In this document: in pieces, positions 51,585 through 62,747 of the stretch
Numbering within the stretch: the first letter of the stretch is position 1
Layout: each line of letters opens with the position of its first letter
Source: Peribacillus alkalitolerans
GTDB taxonomy: Bacteria > Bacillota > Bacilli > Bacillales > DSM-1321
DNA length: 64,000 nucleotides
NCBI RefSeq assembly: GCF_010882125.1
Contig: NZ_JAAGVZ010000012.1
Location: 47,048 to 111,047, forward strand
Direction: 5' to 3'
The notes under the pieces: model-generated
The model's database searches: none
Seen by the model: only the letters and a program-made list of their open reading frames with translations
What the model was told of the DNA's origin: nothing
Translations under genes and position numbers: made by a program

Positions 51585-54185
51585 TCACGATTTAAGTTCC
51601 TTTTGGATTTTGTAAAGTGTATTCATTGCATCCATAGGAGTCATTTCTAAAATGTTTAGCTTTTGTAGTTCTTGAAGTATCTTCTTTTCACGAGGATTTG
51701 ATGGTTCTCCCTGTGATTTTTCTTGTTCGAAAAAAGATAATTGAGCATGGTCTTCCTTAGTTATTGACTTTATTTCAATTGTAGAATTATTAGGTTTTTC
51801 TACAGAATCCATTTGCTCTAGTTGAACCAAGATTTCTTTTGCCCTGATAATTAATGAATCAGGCAGCTCTGCTAGTTGTGCTACATGAATTCCATAGCTT
51901 TGATCAGCTGGTCCGTCTTTAATTTTATGAAGGAATACTACCGTCCCGTTTTGTTCCACTGCGCTTACGTGGATGTTATGCACGCTGGCCAGTTCATTTT
52001 CTAAATCAGTCAATTCATGATAATGCGTGGAAAATAAAGTTTTCGCTCCAATATTCTGATGGATATATTCGATAATGGCTTGTGCCAATGCCATACCATC
52101 ATAGGTTGAAGTTCCTCTTCCGATTTCATCAAAAAGTATTAAACTATCCTTTGTTGCATGTATGATTGCATTTTTCGCTTCCAACATTTCTACCATGAAG
52201 GTACTTTGTCCAGCAATTAAATCATCCGCAGCGCCAATACGAGTAAAGATTTGATCAAATACTGGGAGTACGGCTTTCGAAGCAGGAACAAAACAACCCG
52301 CCTGTGCCAAAATCGCAGTCAAAGCAACTTGTCTCATAAACGTACTTTTCCCTGACATATTTGGACCAGTAATTAGGAGGATTTCCCGTTCACTGTTCAT
52401 GTAACAATCATTTGGGACATATTCTTGAGATTTCATTACTTTTTCTACAACAGGGTGTCTGCCATCTTCAATAAAAATGGTTCTGTCATCTGTGAAGGTT
52501 GGCTTAACATATTTTCTCGTCTCACTAATAGTAGCAAAGCATTGTAATACGTCGATTTCACTAATGGTACGTGCTAATCGTTGTAGTCTTGGGATATACC
52601 CTTTAACTTCTTCCCTTATAGATAGAAATAATTGATATTCAAGGTCTACAATTTTTTCTTCCGCTTGAAGAATAAGAGCTTCTTTTTCCTTCAATTCAGG
52701 AGTAATAAAACGTTCGGCATTGCTCAAAGTTTGCTTTCTTTCATAACGACCTTCTTCAAGATTGCCCAAATTAGCTCTAGTAATCTCAATATAATAACCA
52801 AAAATCCGGTTGTATCCTATTTTTAAAGATTTTATGCCCGTTCGTTCGCGCTCCTGTTTTTCCAATGCAGCCATCCATGTTTTTCCGTTTCGGCTTGCAT
52901 CCCGATATTGATCAAGCTCGTTGTTGAAGCCATCTCGAATTATGTTGCCGTCTTTTACTGATAATGGAGGGTTGTCCACGATTGCATTTTCCAATAAATC
53001 AGCTAGATCTTCACATGGATCAATCACCTCGGCTAGTGATCCTAGTTCGGAATTCCCATATTGTCTAATATTCTCTATTAAAAATGGGACTTGCGATAAT
53101 GATCTCTTCAATTGCATCAAATCCCTAGCATTCACGTTGCCAAATGCGACTCTTCCAGAAAGCCTTTCTAGGTCATAAACATTTTGTAACGCTTCTCTTA
53201 AATCCTGACGTTCAAAGTAATTTGCTATTAAACTTTCAACTATTGATTGACGTCTCTCAATTTCGAGTCGATTGATAAGTGGCTTGTCCATCCAACTTTT
53301 TAGCATTCTTCCACCCATAGCTGTTTTCGTTTCGTCCATTAACCATAGCAATGAGCCCTTCCTGCCTTTTGTACGGATGGTTTCTGTTATCTCTAGGTTT
53401 CTTTTTGAATGAAAATCTATTTTCAAGAAATGATTAGTTTCATATGTTGTAGCCTCTTGTAGGTGATCTAAGCTCCTATTTTGTGTTCTAAATAAGTAGT
53501 TAAGAAGCCTGCTTGTAGTCCTTTTTAATGATTCATCCTGTATCATTGATAATATTGAAGATGACCGATCGGTCACCTTATCATTATTCTCAATACTAAT
53601 GACCATTGAGAATCGTTCCTTTAATTCATGAATGAATGATTCAGGTATGTTCTCATCCACTACAACTTCCTTAGTCCCTATCGAAGCCAATTCATTTAAT
53701 GCTTCTTTTAATCCGCCTGAAAGCGACGTAACTTTGTTTTCCCCGGTAGATAAATCAGTATAGGCCAAACCAATTGACCCATTTTCAAAAAGTGAAATGG
53801 AAGCGATAAAGTTATTTTCCTTATCCTCAATCCCTTTTCCTTGCATGATGGTCCCTGGTGTGATGAGTTGGACGACTTCCCGCTTAACGACACCTTTTGT
53901 TTGCTTCGGATCTTCCACCTGCTCACAGATCGCAACCTTATATCCACGTTCAATTAAAGTCTCTATATAGCCCGCTGCAGAATGGTAAGGAACCCCGCAC
54001 ATCGGTATACGGCCCTCGCCTCCACCATCACGGCTTGTTAATGTAATTTCTAATTCTTGTGAAGCCTTTAATGCATCATCAAAGAACATTTCATAAAAAT
54101 CACCTAAACGAAAAAATAAAAAGGCATCTTGATAATCTGCCTTAATCGTTAAATATTGTTGTATCATAGGCGTATACGCTGCCAT
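51585..54185 (-). CDS. mutS: MutS mismatch-recognition ATPase
   Basis: 866 residues. Mismatch-binding [14 protein letters not shown] (Phe-X-Glu), connector, clamp and lever domains, and ABC-type ATPase with Walker [14 protein letters not shown] (about 600) and [15 protein letters not shown]-terminal beta-clamp-interacting region QLSFFEQ. Forms an operon with mutL. Confidence 0.97.
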   Translation of the reverse strand: MAAYTPMIQQYLTIKADYQDAFLFFRLGDFYEMFFDDALKASQELEITLTSRDGGGEGRIPMCGVPYHSAAGYIETLIERGYKVAICEQVEDPKQTKGVVKREVVQLITPGTIMQGKGIEDKENNFIASISLFENGSIGLAYTDLSTGENKVTSLSGGLKEALNELASIGTKEVVVDENIPESFIHELKERFSMVISIENNDKVTDRSSSILSMIQDESLKRTTSRLLNYLFRTQNRSLDHLQEATTYETNHFLKIDFHSKRNLEITETIRTKGRKGSLLWLMDETKTAMGGRMLKSWMDKPLINRLEIERRQSIVESLIANYFERQDLREALQNVYDLERLSGRVAFGNVNARDLMQLKRSLSQVPFLIENIRQYGNSELGSLAEVIDPCEDLADLLENAIVDNPPLSVKDGNIIRDGFNNELDQYRDASRNGKTWMAALEKQERERTGIKSLKIGYNRIFGYYIEITRANLGNLEEGRYERKQTLSNAERFITPELKEKEALILQAEEKIVDLEYQLFLSIREEVKGYIPRLQRLARTISEIDVLQCFATISETRKYVKPTFTDDRTIFIEDGRHPVVEKVMKSQEYVPNDCYMNSEREILLITGPNMSGKSTFMRQVALTAILAQAGCFVPASKAVLPVFDQIFTRIGAADDLIAGQSTFMVEMLEAKNAIIHATKDSLILFDEIGRGTSTYDGMALAQAIIEYIHQNIGAKTLFSTHYHELTDLENELASVHNIHVSAVEQNGTVVFLHKIKDGPADQSYGIHVAQLAELPDSLIIRAKEILVQLEQMDSVEKPNNSTIEIKSITKEDHAQLSFFEQEKSQGEPSNPREKKILQELQKLNILEMTPMDAMNTLYKIQKELKS

Positions 54186-54401
54186 ACCTTCAAACCTTTC
54201 AAAACAAAATTCAATCTTTCGTCCATTATAACATAGTAGCGATTTGCTATACAGGTCCGTACAATTTCCATTTGAAAATTAGGCTAGCGACCAAACATTA
54301 ACATAAACGATCTCTACTAGATAACTCTTCCTATTTTTCACAGATATGTTGATATACTTCTAGCCCGTCGAAAGATATATTTTCTACCAATACAAAGAAA
54401 A

Positions 54402-54430
54402 AAACTAGGAAGTTTGCATCCTAGTTTTTT
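54402..54430 (-). terminator. cotE terminator
   Basis: AACTAGGA/TCCTAGTT stem with T7 on the minus strand. The 54186-54456 gap has no other feature apart from a mutS leader. Confidence 0.8.
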
Positions 54431-54456
54431 AATCCATCCTATAGATGGATATTACC

Positions 54457-55002
54457 TTATTCATCTTCACACTCAACAATAAAGTCTGGGTTGATTTCTT
54501 CAAATTCTTCGTCATCTAAATCGTTGAACCAATTGTCGTCATCGTCACAGCAACCATCTGGATTTATTGCGACACAGACTTTCGTTTCGCCGATTACTTC
54601 AACGAAAAATTCTCTTTCTACCTGGACCTCAATTCTATTGCCCTCCGACGTAATACATGCTTCAATACAGTTTGGCTGTTGCACAACCTTCGCAATGATT
54701 TCTTGGTCATCAAATGCTTCTGGATCTCTATACTTCAGCTTTATTTCGTCTTTATAGTGGATTCTTTGTGATTTTACGGCTGTTTTAGTATTTCTATTGT
54801 AAGAATACCAAACGTTCACTTCATAACTGCCGCTTACTTCAACTTTTTTACCGACCTTTTTTGCTGTGTATGAGTGGTTTATGATCCAACAACCAAGAAT
54901 GCTGGAAGGACTATGATCCGTGGAAATGATATCAGTGGACTTAGTAAATTTTCGTCCTTTTGCTACCACTGCCCGGGTGATTATTTCTCTATAATATGAC
55001 AT
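54457..55002 (-). CDS. cotE: CotE, outer spore-coat morphogenetic protein
   Basis: 181 residues, as in B. subtilis. [20 protein letters not shown] and the acidic, Cys-containing C-terminus ([20 protein letters not shown]) are typical. Organises assembly of the outer coat on the forespore. Position between mutS and ymcA is conserved. Confidence 0.96.
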   Translation of the reverse strand: MSYYREIITRAVVAKGRKFTKSTDIISTDHSPSSILGCWIINHSYTAKKVGKKVEVSGSYEVNVWYSYNRNTKTAVKSQRIHYKDEIKLKYRDPEAFDDQEIIAKVVQQPNCIEACITSEGNRIEVQVEREFFVEVIGETKVCVAINPDGCCDDDDNWFNDLDDEEFEEINPDFIVECEDE

Positions 55003-55264
55003 GTGAGCGAACCCTCCTCATTCAGTTTCAATTCATCTTATGCGGTACAAATAACTAGTGTGATAATAATTTGTTCACCTAAAAAGAATAGAAAAGTATT
55101 TATGTAAATATTTTATGCGCATAGCCTGGGCATAGTGCCTTAAATTCAAATGCACTTTTTACATTGAGGAGAGAAAAATTCAGAAGATGTATGTAGAAAA
55201 TTCCGTATCAATCTAAAAGTAGTGAATCCAAAAGTAACTCGAAACTTTATTTACAAATTCAATT

Positions 55265-55292
55265 AAAAAAACCTTGCCAAACGGCAAGGTTT
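55265..55292 (-). terminator. ymcA terminator
   Basis: ACCTTGCC/GGCAAGGT stem with T7 on the minus strand. The rest of 55003-55264 holds no gene; it should contain the cotE promoter(s), which I could not fix with confidence. Confidence 0.85.
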
Positions 55293-55302
55293 AGATGGGA
55301 TA

Positions 55303-55731
55303 TTAAGAACAGCTGCTTCCACCAGCGTTAACTTTTGAACCTGTCTCTCCACGAAGAACGTCTCCTCCAGTGGATTCAATGATTAAATCTGTTACTTTGT
55401 TAGAAACAGCAGAAGCTACCATTTGAAGAATATCGTTTACATCAGTTTGGGATTGCTTAAATTCTTGGACAATCGGAATATTGTTTAATTCTTCTTCAAT
55501 AACTTCAATTTTTTGTTGAACTTGACCATAAGCCTTTTCTTTGCCATAATGCTCGAAATTGATGGCTTGCTTCTGAAGACTCTTCATACTCGCGATCATT
55601 TCACGAATTTTTTGGTTCTCATTGATTTGTGCTTCCGCACGTTTAAAGAAATCAACTTCTTCAGTCTCAGCAATCATTGCGGCAAGTTCTTCCGCTTTTT
55701 TTAATAAATCATCTTTTGTATATTTAGCCAT
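55303..55731 (-). CDS. ymcA: RicA/YmcA family protein
   Basis: 142 residues, helical (TKDDLLKKAEELAAMIAETE, YGQVQQKIEVIEEELNNIPI) with a C-terminal Cys (GGSSCS) that helps ligate an Fe-S cluster in the RicAFT complex of B. subtilis, which affects RNA processing, sporulation and biofilm formation. 1 nt after miaB. Confidence 0.92.
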   Translation of the reverse strand: MAKYTKDDLLKKAEELAAMIAETEEVDFFKRAEAQINENQKIREMIASMKSLQKQAINFEHYGKEKAYGQVQQKIEVIEEELNNIPIVQEFKQSQTDVNDILQMVASAVSNKVTDLIIESTGGDVLRGETGSKVNAGGSSCS

Positions 55732-55732
55732 G

Positions 55733-57271
55733 TTAGTTCACCTCTACAGTTTCTTCAACCAATTCTCCGTTTAATGACCAAGTTTTCGCGCCTGTAATCT
55801 TTACCTTCACTAATTTACCAATCGCAGTTTTAGGACCGACAAAGTTAACAAGCTTGCTCTTTCTTGTATATCCTGCTAATACATCAGGGTTATTCTTACT
55901 TTCGCCTTCTACCAATACTTCGACAATCTGTCCTTCATGTTCCTTCATCTTTTGTGCAGAAAACTCATTCACAACTGCATTAAGACGCTGAAGGCGTTCT
56001 TTTTTAACTTCAATTGGTACATTATCTACCATGTTTGCAGCTGGAGTACCTTCCCGTGGTGAATAAATGAATGTATAAGCAGCATCAAAGCCTACTTCCC
56101 TATATAACGATAACGTTTCTTCAAATTGTTCTTCCGTTTCATTCGGGAAACCTACAATGATATCAGTAGTTAAAGCAACATTCGGGATCGCAGTCTTAAT
56201 TTTTTGTACCAGCTCTAAGTAACGCTCACGCGTGTACTTGCGAGCCATAATTTTTAACGTTTCACTGCTACCAGACTGGACTGGCAAATGAATATGTTCA
56301 ACTAAGTTTCCGCCTTTTGCAAGGACCTCAATCAAATGGTCGTCAAAATCTCTTGGATGACTTGTAGTGAATCGAATTCTAGGAATATCAATTTTTCTAA
56401 TTTCATCCATTAAATCTCCAAGACCATATGTCATGTCAGTGAATTCTTTTCCATATGCATTCACGTTTTGACCTAGTAATGTGATTTCTTGGTATCCTTG
56501 AGCAGCTAACTGCCTTACCTCATGGATAATTTCCTCTGGTCGGCGGCTTCGTTCTTTTCCTCGAGTATAAGGGACAATGCAATACGTGCAGAATTTATCG
56601 CAGCCATACATAATGTTGACCCAACCCTTGATATTGCCACGTCTAACTTTAGGAAGATTCTCAATGACATCTCCCTCTTTTGACCATACCTCTACGACCA
56701 TTTCTTTTGAAAGATAGGCTTCATTTAAGATATTAGGTAAACGATGGATGTTGTGTGTACCGAATATCATGTCTACGAATGGATGTTTAGTCAATATACG
56801 ATTTACTACCGATTCCTCTTGAGACATACAACCACAAACACCTAATAGCAAATCAGGTTTGTTTTTCTTTAAGGTTTTTAAATGTCCAAGCTCACCGAAC
56901 ACCTTGTTCTCTGCATTTTCCCGAATTGCACATGTATTTAGTAATATAACATTAGCTTCTTCAACACTTTCTGCCACTTCATAGCCAAGTGCCATGAAGA
57001 TTCCAGCCATTACTTCCGTATCATGTTCATTCATTTGGCAGCCAAAGGTGCGGATATAAAACTTTCTTCCATTCCCCATACCCTGGAACTCGACTGGAAT
57101 AGCAAAATCATTTTCGTATTTTACTTCTTCTTTTCCACGTTTCTTCGCTTCTTTTAATGAAGGTGCAACGTAGACTTTTTCAAAGTATTTACTAAAATCC
57201 TTTTCAGGTTTTTGATTTGTTGAATTTATAGTTTGAGCCTGTTGGCCTTCTAATCGTTGCTTCTCGTTCAT
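55733..57271 (-). CDS. miaB: MiaB, tRNA methylthiotransferase
   Basis: About 512 residues. N-terminal UPF0004 domain with three Cys ([26 protein letters not shown]), radical-SAM CxxxCxxC in [16 protein letters not shown], and C-terminal TRAM domain ([18 protein letters not shown]). Converts i6A37 to ms2i6A37. ATG behind GAAGGGG chosen. Confidence 0.96.
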   Translation of the reverse strand: MNEKQRLEGQQAQTINSTNQKPEKDFSKYFEKVYVAPSLKEAKKRGKEEVKYENDFAIPVEFQGMGNGRKFYIRTFGCQMNEHDTEVMAGIFMALGYEVAESVEEANVILLNTCAIRENAENKVFGELGHLKTLKKNKPDLLLGVCGCMSQEESVVNRILTKHPFVDMIFGTHNIHRLPNILNEAYLSKEMVVEVWSKEGDVIENLPKVRRGNIKGWVNIMYGCDKFCTYCIVPYTRGKERSRRPEEIIHEVRQLAAQGYQEITLLGQNVNAYGKEFTDMTYGLGDLMDEIRKIDIPRIRFTTSHPRDFDDHLIEVLAKGGNLVEHIHLPVQSGSSETLKIMARKYTRERYLELVQKIKTAIPNVALTTDIIVGFPNETEEQFEETLSLYREVGFDAAYTFIYSPREGTPAANMVDNVPIEVKKERLQRLNAVVNEFSAQKMKEHEGQIVEVLVEGESKNNPDVLAGYTRKSKLVNFVGPKTAIGKLVKVKITGAKTWSLNGELVEETVEVN

Positions 57272-57522
57272 ACATATACCCCTTCCTGCAACGGACATAA
57301 CGAATTCAAAATTTATCTGTTACACTATTTAACTTCTGTGAATAAAATACGTACATTACAATAGTATAAGGCTTTTAACAACAAGAAACAATAGAACGAC
57401 CTTGATGATAGTAATTGTAATAAATTGTTCACATAAAATGAAGATACATGTCTCAAACTGCATAAACACTTTCTAAAAATAGATTTACGCACATTCTAGT
57501 AACAATTAGGTTTATATCTCGA

Positions 57523-57549
57523 ACGCTTGTCCCACATTTACATATGATG
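57523..57549 (+). promoter_or_regulatory. Sigma-K-like promoter
   Basis: AC at 57523-57524, 16 bp, then CATATGATG at 57541-57549, one base from the sigma-K consensus AC-N16-CATANNNTA. It precedes the Asp/Arg-rich gene by about 35 bp. The rest of the 57272-57586 gap shows nothing else. Confidence 0.5.
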
Positions 57550-57586
57550 TTGTGTAGTTCAAAAACAAGAAAAAGGAGTGAATGAA

Positions 57587-57937
57587 ATGGGTTGTGGGAG
57601 AGACAGAGATGATGTGTTAGGTATTTCTGACAGAGACAGAGATCGCAGAAGAAGAGACTTTGTATTTGATGCTAGAATCGAAATCGACAGAGACGACTTC
57701 TGCCGTGCGGTAGATCGTTGCGATCGTGATGACAGAAGAGATGGCAGAGATGACGTTTTAGGTATTTCTGACAGAGACAGAGACAGAGATCGCAGAAGAA
57801 GAGACTTTGTATTTGATGCTAGAATCGAAATCGACAGAGACGACTTCTGTCGTGCGGTAGATCGTTGCGATCGTGATGACAGAGTTGGCGGTATTTTTGA
57901 TGACAGACGCCGTCGCAGATGCTGGAGCTGGATTTAA
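57587..57937 (+). CDS. Asp/Arg-rich tandem-duplicated protein, probable spore coat/exosporium
   Basis: 116 residues with two nearly identical halves, each containing DDVLGISDRDRD, RRRRDFVFDARIEIDRDDFC and RAVDRCDRDDR. The DNA repeat units (from 57608 and 57749) are 141-147 bp and differ by a few substitutions and a 6-bp insertion (AGACAG), so the duplication is recent. Strong AAAGGAG ribosome binding site; + strand among minus-strand neighbours; sigma-K-like promoter and own terminator. Alternating Asp-Arg and paired Cys fit a cross-linked coat protein; no family recognised. Confidence 0.75.
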   Translation: MGCGRDRDDVLGISDRDRDRRRRDFVFDARIEIDRDDFCRAVDRCDRDDRRDGRDDVLGISDRDRDRDRRRRDFVFDARIEIDRDDFCRAVDRCDRDDRVGGIFDDRRRRRCWSWI

Positions 57938-57991
57938 CTTTGTGAGTTGATTTCTGAGTAGCAATAACTGTTGTAAAATTTTATAACAGTA

Positions 57992-58030
57992 AGAAACCCG
58001 TCAGACATAATGTCAGACGGGTTTTTTGTT
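57992..58030. terminator. Terminator between the Asp/Arg-rich gene and korB
   Basis: AAACCCGTCAGACAT/ATGTCTGACGGGTTT-like perfect stem with TTTTTTGTTTTT on the +, and a weaker tract on the minus strand. Confidence 0.85.
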
Positions 58031-58031
58031 T

Positions 58032-58898
58032 TTACATGAATTCGGCTACAAGTTTATCAAAGCTCTCTTGCGAAAGATCCAAGTTTGCTTCAGTTAACGG
58101 CTGGTCGCTGTATCCATGAAGAAGTTCTTGATATGACTTTTGGTCTTGATTTTGATAGATGATTCCAGTGACAAGACTGTTATACTTCATTAGGGTTTGC
58201 ATTGCTTGTTCACGATTTGAAGGGTCATAGCCTTCCACATCGCTTAATTTTGTAAGGTTTTCTTTAAACCAATCATACGTATTAACCTTGTTGTATGTAA
58301 CACATGGACTGTATACATTGATTAAAGAGAAACCTTTATGGTTAAGACCAGCTTCAATGATCGCAGTTAAATCTTTAAGATCAGTAGAGAAACTTTGTGC
58401 CACAAATGTAGCTCCAGCAGAAAGTGCCAATTCCATTGGTGAAATTGCCTGTTCTACAGAACCTTGTGGAGTCGATTTAGTTTTAAAGCCAGCAGCTGAA
58501 CGAGGGGATGTTTGCCCCTTTGTCAAACCGTAGATTTGATTATCCATTACAATGTAAGTGACATCAATATTTCTACGAATTGCATGGATCGTATGTCCCA
58601 TTCCAATCGCAAAACCATCACCATCTCCACCAGAGGCAATGACAGTCAAATCACGATTAGCCATTTTTACACCCTGTGCAATTGGAAGTGAGCGACCATG
58701 GATTCCATGGAAACCATATGACTTAATATAACCTGAAATACGTCCAGAACAACCGATACCTGAAATAACTGCTAAGTTTTCTGGTGTTAATCCTACATTC
58801 GCAGCTGCTCTTTGAATGGCTGCTTGAACAGAAAAGTCTCCGCATCCAGGACACCAATTTGGTTTGACATTATTGCGAAAATCTTTGAACGTAGCCAT
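58032..58898 (-). CDS. korB: 2-oxoacid:ferredoxin oxidoreductase, beta subunit
   Basis: 288 residues from the ATG of MATFKDFRN behind CAAGGAG. KPNWCPGCGDFSVQAA and GDGDGFAIGMGHTIHAI give the TPP-binding beta subunit. With KorA it oxidises 2-oxoglutarate or a related 2-oxoacid to acyl-CoA, reducing ferredoxin. Starts 1 nt after the korA stop. Confidence 0.93.
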   Translation of the reverse strand: MATFKDFRNNVKPNWCPGCGDFSVQAAIQRAAANVGLTPENLAVISGIGCSGRISGYIKSYGFHGIHGRSLPIAQGVKMANRDLTVIASGGDGDGFAIGMGHTIHAIRRNIDVTYIVMDNQIYGLTKGQTSPRSAAGFKTKSTPQGSVEQAISPMELALSAGATFVAQSFSTDLKDLTAIIEAGLNHKGFSLINVYSPCVTYNKVNTYDWFKENLTKLSDVEGYDPSNREQAMQTLMKYNSLVTGIIYQNQDQKSYQELLHGYSDQPLTEANLDLSQESFDKLVAEFM

Positions 58899-58899
58899 C

Positions 58900-60630
58900 T
58901 TAGAACAACTCCTTGCATTGTGAATGAATTTCATGCGGCAAGAACGGGTTACCGTCATATTTTAAGAGGCTCTTAATTTTATTGACATGACCAACATTCA
59001 TTTTCATGATATTGGCTAACTGCCCTGTCGCATTGTTTTCAACCACTACCACTTTTTTAGCAGATTCGACCAATGGTAGGATTTCATTTGTAGGGAATGG
59101 GTGAATTAAGCGAATGTGTGCATGATTCACTTTCAGACCATCATTCTCTAAACGAGCCATCGCTTCTTCGATTGCACCTCGAGTAGAGTTAAAACCTACA
59201 ATTAATAAGTCTGCTTCATCATGCTTTGCATCTTTATGCACTGGCGTTTTGAAACGGATATTTTCAATTTTCCTCATACGCTTATCCATTTGTGCAATAC
59301 GATTAGCAGCACTCTCGGATGGCTTACCTGTCTCATCATGTTCTACACCTGTCACGTGGTGGATTCCACCCTTCATTCCAGGAATAACACGTGGAGAAAC
59401 TCCATCTTCAGTTACTTCATATCGTTTGAAATAGTTTTCAGTTTCAGGTAGGTCGCCCTTTACAAGCTTACCTCTTCTGATTTCAACTTTAGAATTGTCC
59501 AATGGATTTACAGTTTGTTTCCCTAATGAAAGCTGTAAATCTGATAAAACTATAACTGGACATTGATATTCTTCAGCTAAGTTAAAGGCTTCAGTAGTAT
59601 CATAGAATGCCTCTTCTACAGTACTAGGAGCCATAACAATTTTAGGAATTTCACCATGTGTACCATAAATCATGGCCATCAAATCAGATTGCTCTTGCTT
59701 TGTAGGCAAACCTGTAGAAGGACCGCCACGTTGAGTATCTACGATTACGATTGGTGTTTCTGTAATTCCAGCTAATCCGATAGCTTCCATTTTCAAAGAA
59801 AGTCCAGGGCCAGCAGAAGCCGTTAAAGCACGGACACCCGCATAGTTTGAACCAATTGCCATCGTTACAGCAGCAATTTCATCCTCAGTTTGAATAACAG
59901 TTCCACCCACCGGAGGAAGCTTCTTAATAAGGTATTCCATAATTTCTGATGCAGGTGTAATTGGATATGCTGCCATGAAACGGCATCCAGCAGCCAAAGC
60001 GCCTAATGCGATTGCGTCATTTCCAATCATAAAGAGACGTTTGTTTCCATCCCCTTTTTCTAATTGCATTGCACCGAAATTATCGCCCAATTTTTCACTC
60101 ATATAATCAAAGCCTGCTTGAATCGCATCAAGGTTCTTTTGAACGACTTGATCACCCTTGCGGCCAAAAATTTCTACAACCACTTCTTTAAAAATGCTTA
60201 TGTCAAGATTCAATACAGCACTCGAAGCACCAATTGCCACCATGTTCTTCATAAGTGAAGTTCCAAGTTCTGTAGCGATTTCTGTAAAAGGAACAGCATA
60301 TAATGTGGCATTTGTATCTTCAGGACGCACTGGGTTAAACTTTGCATCTGCAATGATAATCCCTTTATCATGCAATTCTTTATAGTTTACGTCTATGGTC
60401 TCTTGGTCAAAGGCAACAAGAATATCTAAGTCGTCAGAAACTGAACGCGTTTGCGTAGTGCTGACACGAATTTTGTTGTTTGTATGACCACCTTTGATAC
60501 GAGATGAGAAGTGACGGTATCCATACAAGTAGTAGCCTAATCGGTTAAGTGCAATACAGAAAATTTCCCCTGTACTTTCGATCCCTTCCCCTTGTTGTCC
60601 GCCAACTTTCCACGAAAGTTGATTGATCAT
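58900..60630 (-). CDS. korA: 2-oxoacid:ferredoxin oxidoreductase, alpha (gamma-alpha fused) subunit
   Basis: 576 residues. N-terminal gamma domain (SWKVGGQQGEGIESTGEIFC) fused to the alpha pyrimidine-binding domain (AYPITPASEIMEYL, TASAGPGLSLKMEAIG) and a C-terminal region (VVVENNATGQLANIMKMNVG). Complete pair with korB. This oxygen-sensitive enzyme type also occurs in aerobic bacilli. Confidence 0.93.
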   Translation of the reverse strand: MINQLSWKVGGQQGEGIESTGEIFCIALNRLGYYLYGYRHFSSRIKGGHTNNKIRVSTTQTRSVSDDLDILVAFDQETIDVNYKELHDKGIIIADAKFNPVRPEDTNATLYAVPFTEIATELGTSLMKNMVAIGASSAVLNLDISIFKEVVVEIFGRKGDQVVQKNLDAIQAGFDYMSEKLGDNFGAMQLEKGDGNKRLFMIGNDAIALGALAAGCRFMAAYPITPASEIMEYLIKKLPPVGGTVIQTEDEIAAVTMAIGSNYAGVRALTASAGPGLSLKMEAIGLAGITETPIVIVDTQRGGPSTGLPTKQEQSDLMAMIYGTHGEIPKIVMAPSTVEEAFYDTTEAFNLAEEYQCPVIVLSDLQLSLGKQTVNPLDNSKVEIRRGKLVKGDLPETENYFKRYEVTEDGVSPRVIPGMKGGIHHVTGVEHDETGKPSESAANRIAQMDKRMRKIENIRFKTPVHKDAKHDEADLLIVGFNSTRGAIEEAMARLENDGLKVNHAHIRLIHPFPTNEILPLVESAKKVVVVENNATGQLANIMKMNVGHVNKIKSLLKYDGNPFLPHEIHSQCKELF

Positions 60631-60903
60631 CTTTTACACCCCTTTATGTACGTTCAAAATGGCAAACTTATACCCTTTTATTGTAGCACTTCTCCATATA
60701 ATTAACTAGATTGCCAGTCGGTTATGTAAGATATCTCTTTCGTTGCTGTTCCAGCCTTAGATGAAGGTGTACTAAACGATTCAATTCTAGACTTATCACT
60801 AAAAAAAAGCAACCCTTTCACCTAATTTGCTGCCAAAAATATGCATAATATTTTAATAATTTTCATAAACTAGTAAATTAACATCCATTATTTAGAATAT
60901 TTC

Positions 60904-61845
60904 TTAAATAGCCCTAACAGGAAATCTCTTTGAAAAATTGTTCAGCAAAAAATTTTCCACTTGAATTGTAGAATAGTGTTTATTCAGCTCTTCCATCAGC
61001 AATTCATACCCTTGATATTTTTCAAGTCCTTTTACTACTTTATCTATTCCATCGAAATCCGAACCAAAGCCAACATGATCTTCCCCGCCTAAGGAACAAA
61101 CATGTTCAATATGTTTCATCACATCCTTAATAGATGCATTTCCGCCAGAGTTTAGGAATTCTGGGACAAAAGTAATTCCAATTACTGAATCTTTCTTTAT
61201 TAGACTGGTAATTTGCTCATCGTTTAAGTTCCGTGGATTGGAACAAATAGAATGACAGTTGGAATGAGAAGCGATAGTAGGGAGTTCCTGTTCCATTACA
61301 TCCCAAAACCCTTGTACTGAAAGATGAGACACATCACACCAAGTATTGGTCTCCTTTAATAAGGATACGACATTATGACCAAACGCTGACAAGCCCCCTC
61401 CTCTTGGCTCAAGAACTCCATCCGCTACTGCATTTGAATGGTTCCATGTTAATCCTACAGAAGATACCCCTAATCTAAGTAAAGTCTTTAATTTCAGTAA
61501 ATCCTCCCCTATACAATCACATCCCTCAAGCGTGAGAACGGCGCCTATATCACCTTCTCCAAGTAGCTTTATATCTTCATGACTCTTAACCAGCTTCATA
61601 TTTGGAGCTTTCAAGACATTTTCATAGAAAAGTTCAACCATTGTCAAAGCCGCATGAAATCTCATAGATGGATGTATTCTTTCAGGAATGTATATTGCAA
61701 AGCATTGTACTTTAGAGCCAACATTCATTAATTGATTATTTGTAAGATGCAATTTCTCACTATCATAAAAAGAAAGATTAGGATTTAGGAACATTTTCAT
61801 CAATACATCACAATGTGCATCAAAAATTTTCGGTTTTGACTTCAT
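60904..61845 (-). CDS. Membrane dipeptidase (peptidase M19) family
   Basis: 313 residues. Zinc ligands DAHCDVLMKM (HxD), LEGCDCIGED, HSNCHSIC and GFGSDFDGID mark the renal-dipeptidase amidohydrolase fold. Probably hydrolyses cell-wall or D-containing dipeptides. It lies downstream of spoVS and ends before the korA promoter region, where 60631-60903 shows no other gene. Confidence 0.9.
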   Translation of the reverse strand: MKSKPKIFDAHCDVLMKMFLNPNLSFYDSEKLHLTNNQLMNVGSKVQCFAIYIPERIHPSMRFHAALTMVELFYENVLKAPNMKLVKSHEDIKLLGEGDIGAVLTLEGCDCIGEDLLKLKTLLRLGVSSVGLTWNHSNAVADGVLEPRGGGLSAFGHNVVSLLKETNTWCDVSHLSVQGFWDVMEQELPTIASHSNCHSICSNPRNLNDEQITSLIKKDSVIGITFVPEFLNSGGNASIKDVMKHIEHVCSLGGEDHVGFGSDFDGIDKVVKGLEKYQGYELLMEELNKHYSTIQVENFLLNNFSKRFPVRAI

Positions 61846-61915
61846 AAGGCCCCACCTTTAATTACTATATTCTTATTATAAATAATATCACGATTCACCT
61901 AATAGGAACCTAAAA

Positions 61916-61940
61916 AACCTGTTCGCATCCGCAAACAGGT
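61916..61940 (-). terminator. spoVS terminator
   Basis: ACCTGTTTGCG/CGAACAGGTTTTTT stem with T-tract on the minus strand. Confidence 0.8.
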
Positions 61941-61979
61941 CAAGATTCATTCTATTTCCCTTTTCAAGGATCATTCACA

Positions 61980-62240
61980 TTATCTAGGTTCCACTATCAA
62001 CTTTATGGCTGTTCTTTCTTCACCATCAATTTTGATATCTGTAAATGCAGGAACACAAATCAAGTCGACTCCACTAGGTGCTACAAATCCTCTTGCTATT
62101 GCTACTGCCTTTACAGCTTGGTTTAACGCGCCGGCACCAATTGCCTGAATTTCTGCGGCACCTCTTTCTCTTAAAACACCCGCTAGCGCGCCTGCTACAG
62201 AATTGGGATTAGATTTTGCTGAAACCTTTAATATTTCCAT
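61980..62240 (-). CDS. spoVS: SpoVS, stage V sporulation protein
   Basis: 86 residues, exactly the usual length, beginning MEILKVSAKSNPNSVAGALA. Highly conserved Alba-like small protein (GAGALNQAVKAVAIARGFVA) needed for coat and core development. ATG behind AAGGAGGAG. The upstream genes expected in B. subtilis (ymdB, rny) lie outside the window or beyond the group II intron. Confidence 0.96.
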   Translation of the reverse strand: MEILKVSAKSNPNSVAGALAGVLRERGAAEIQAIGAGALNQAVKAVAIARGFVAPSGVDLICVPAFTDIKIDGEERTAIKLIVEPR

Positions 62241-62531
62241 TCCTAGCTCCTCCTTGCATAATTCCCTTCCCAAAAGGTTTAGGATATTTCAAAAAATATA
62301 TTTCTTACCATTGCTACTATATTCGTAGAATCTTATACTTATTCCAGCTTGGTCCACTTAGTGAGTAAAACATTTTAAACGCATTAGTTAGTGAGCTCTC
62401 TGATTGAAGCCTTAAGGCGAGCGTGCGGAGATGGACTGTTCTTTTTCAAAGGATTGTTCACCCCAATGAATTTCTCAAATCTACTTTAAAAAACAAGGAT
62501 TTGTTAAAGCTCTTAGTTGATTTGATACTAA

Positions 62532-62724
62532 GTTGATTGGAGCGAAAGGCGCGAGACTCCTCGAAAATACATACACATTTCCTTCGTTCGGTGTTTATTC
62601 GAGTTGGCGGTTTTAATGTCCTGCAGGAAATACGGGTCAAGGGAGACCCCACATGCGCGCAATGCCCCAGGGAGGCGCCAGAACCGCCCAAGGAAAGCGG
62701 AATGCATCTCGCAGCAATCAACAG
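62532..62724 (+). repeat. Interspersed intergenic repeat, copy 2
   Basis: About 193 bp with inverted ends GTTGATTG/CAATCAAC, opening GTTGATTGGAGCGAAAGGCG and containing CATTTCCTTCGTTCGGT. The 62281-62531 stretch before it is the spoVS upstream region with no gene visible. Confidence 0.6.
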
Positions 62725-62747
62725 GCTATTTTTACATAGCCAAAAAA

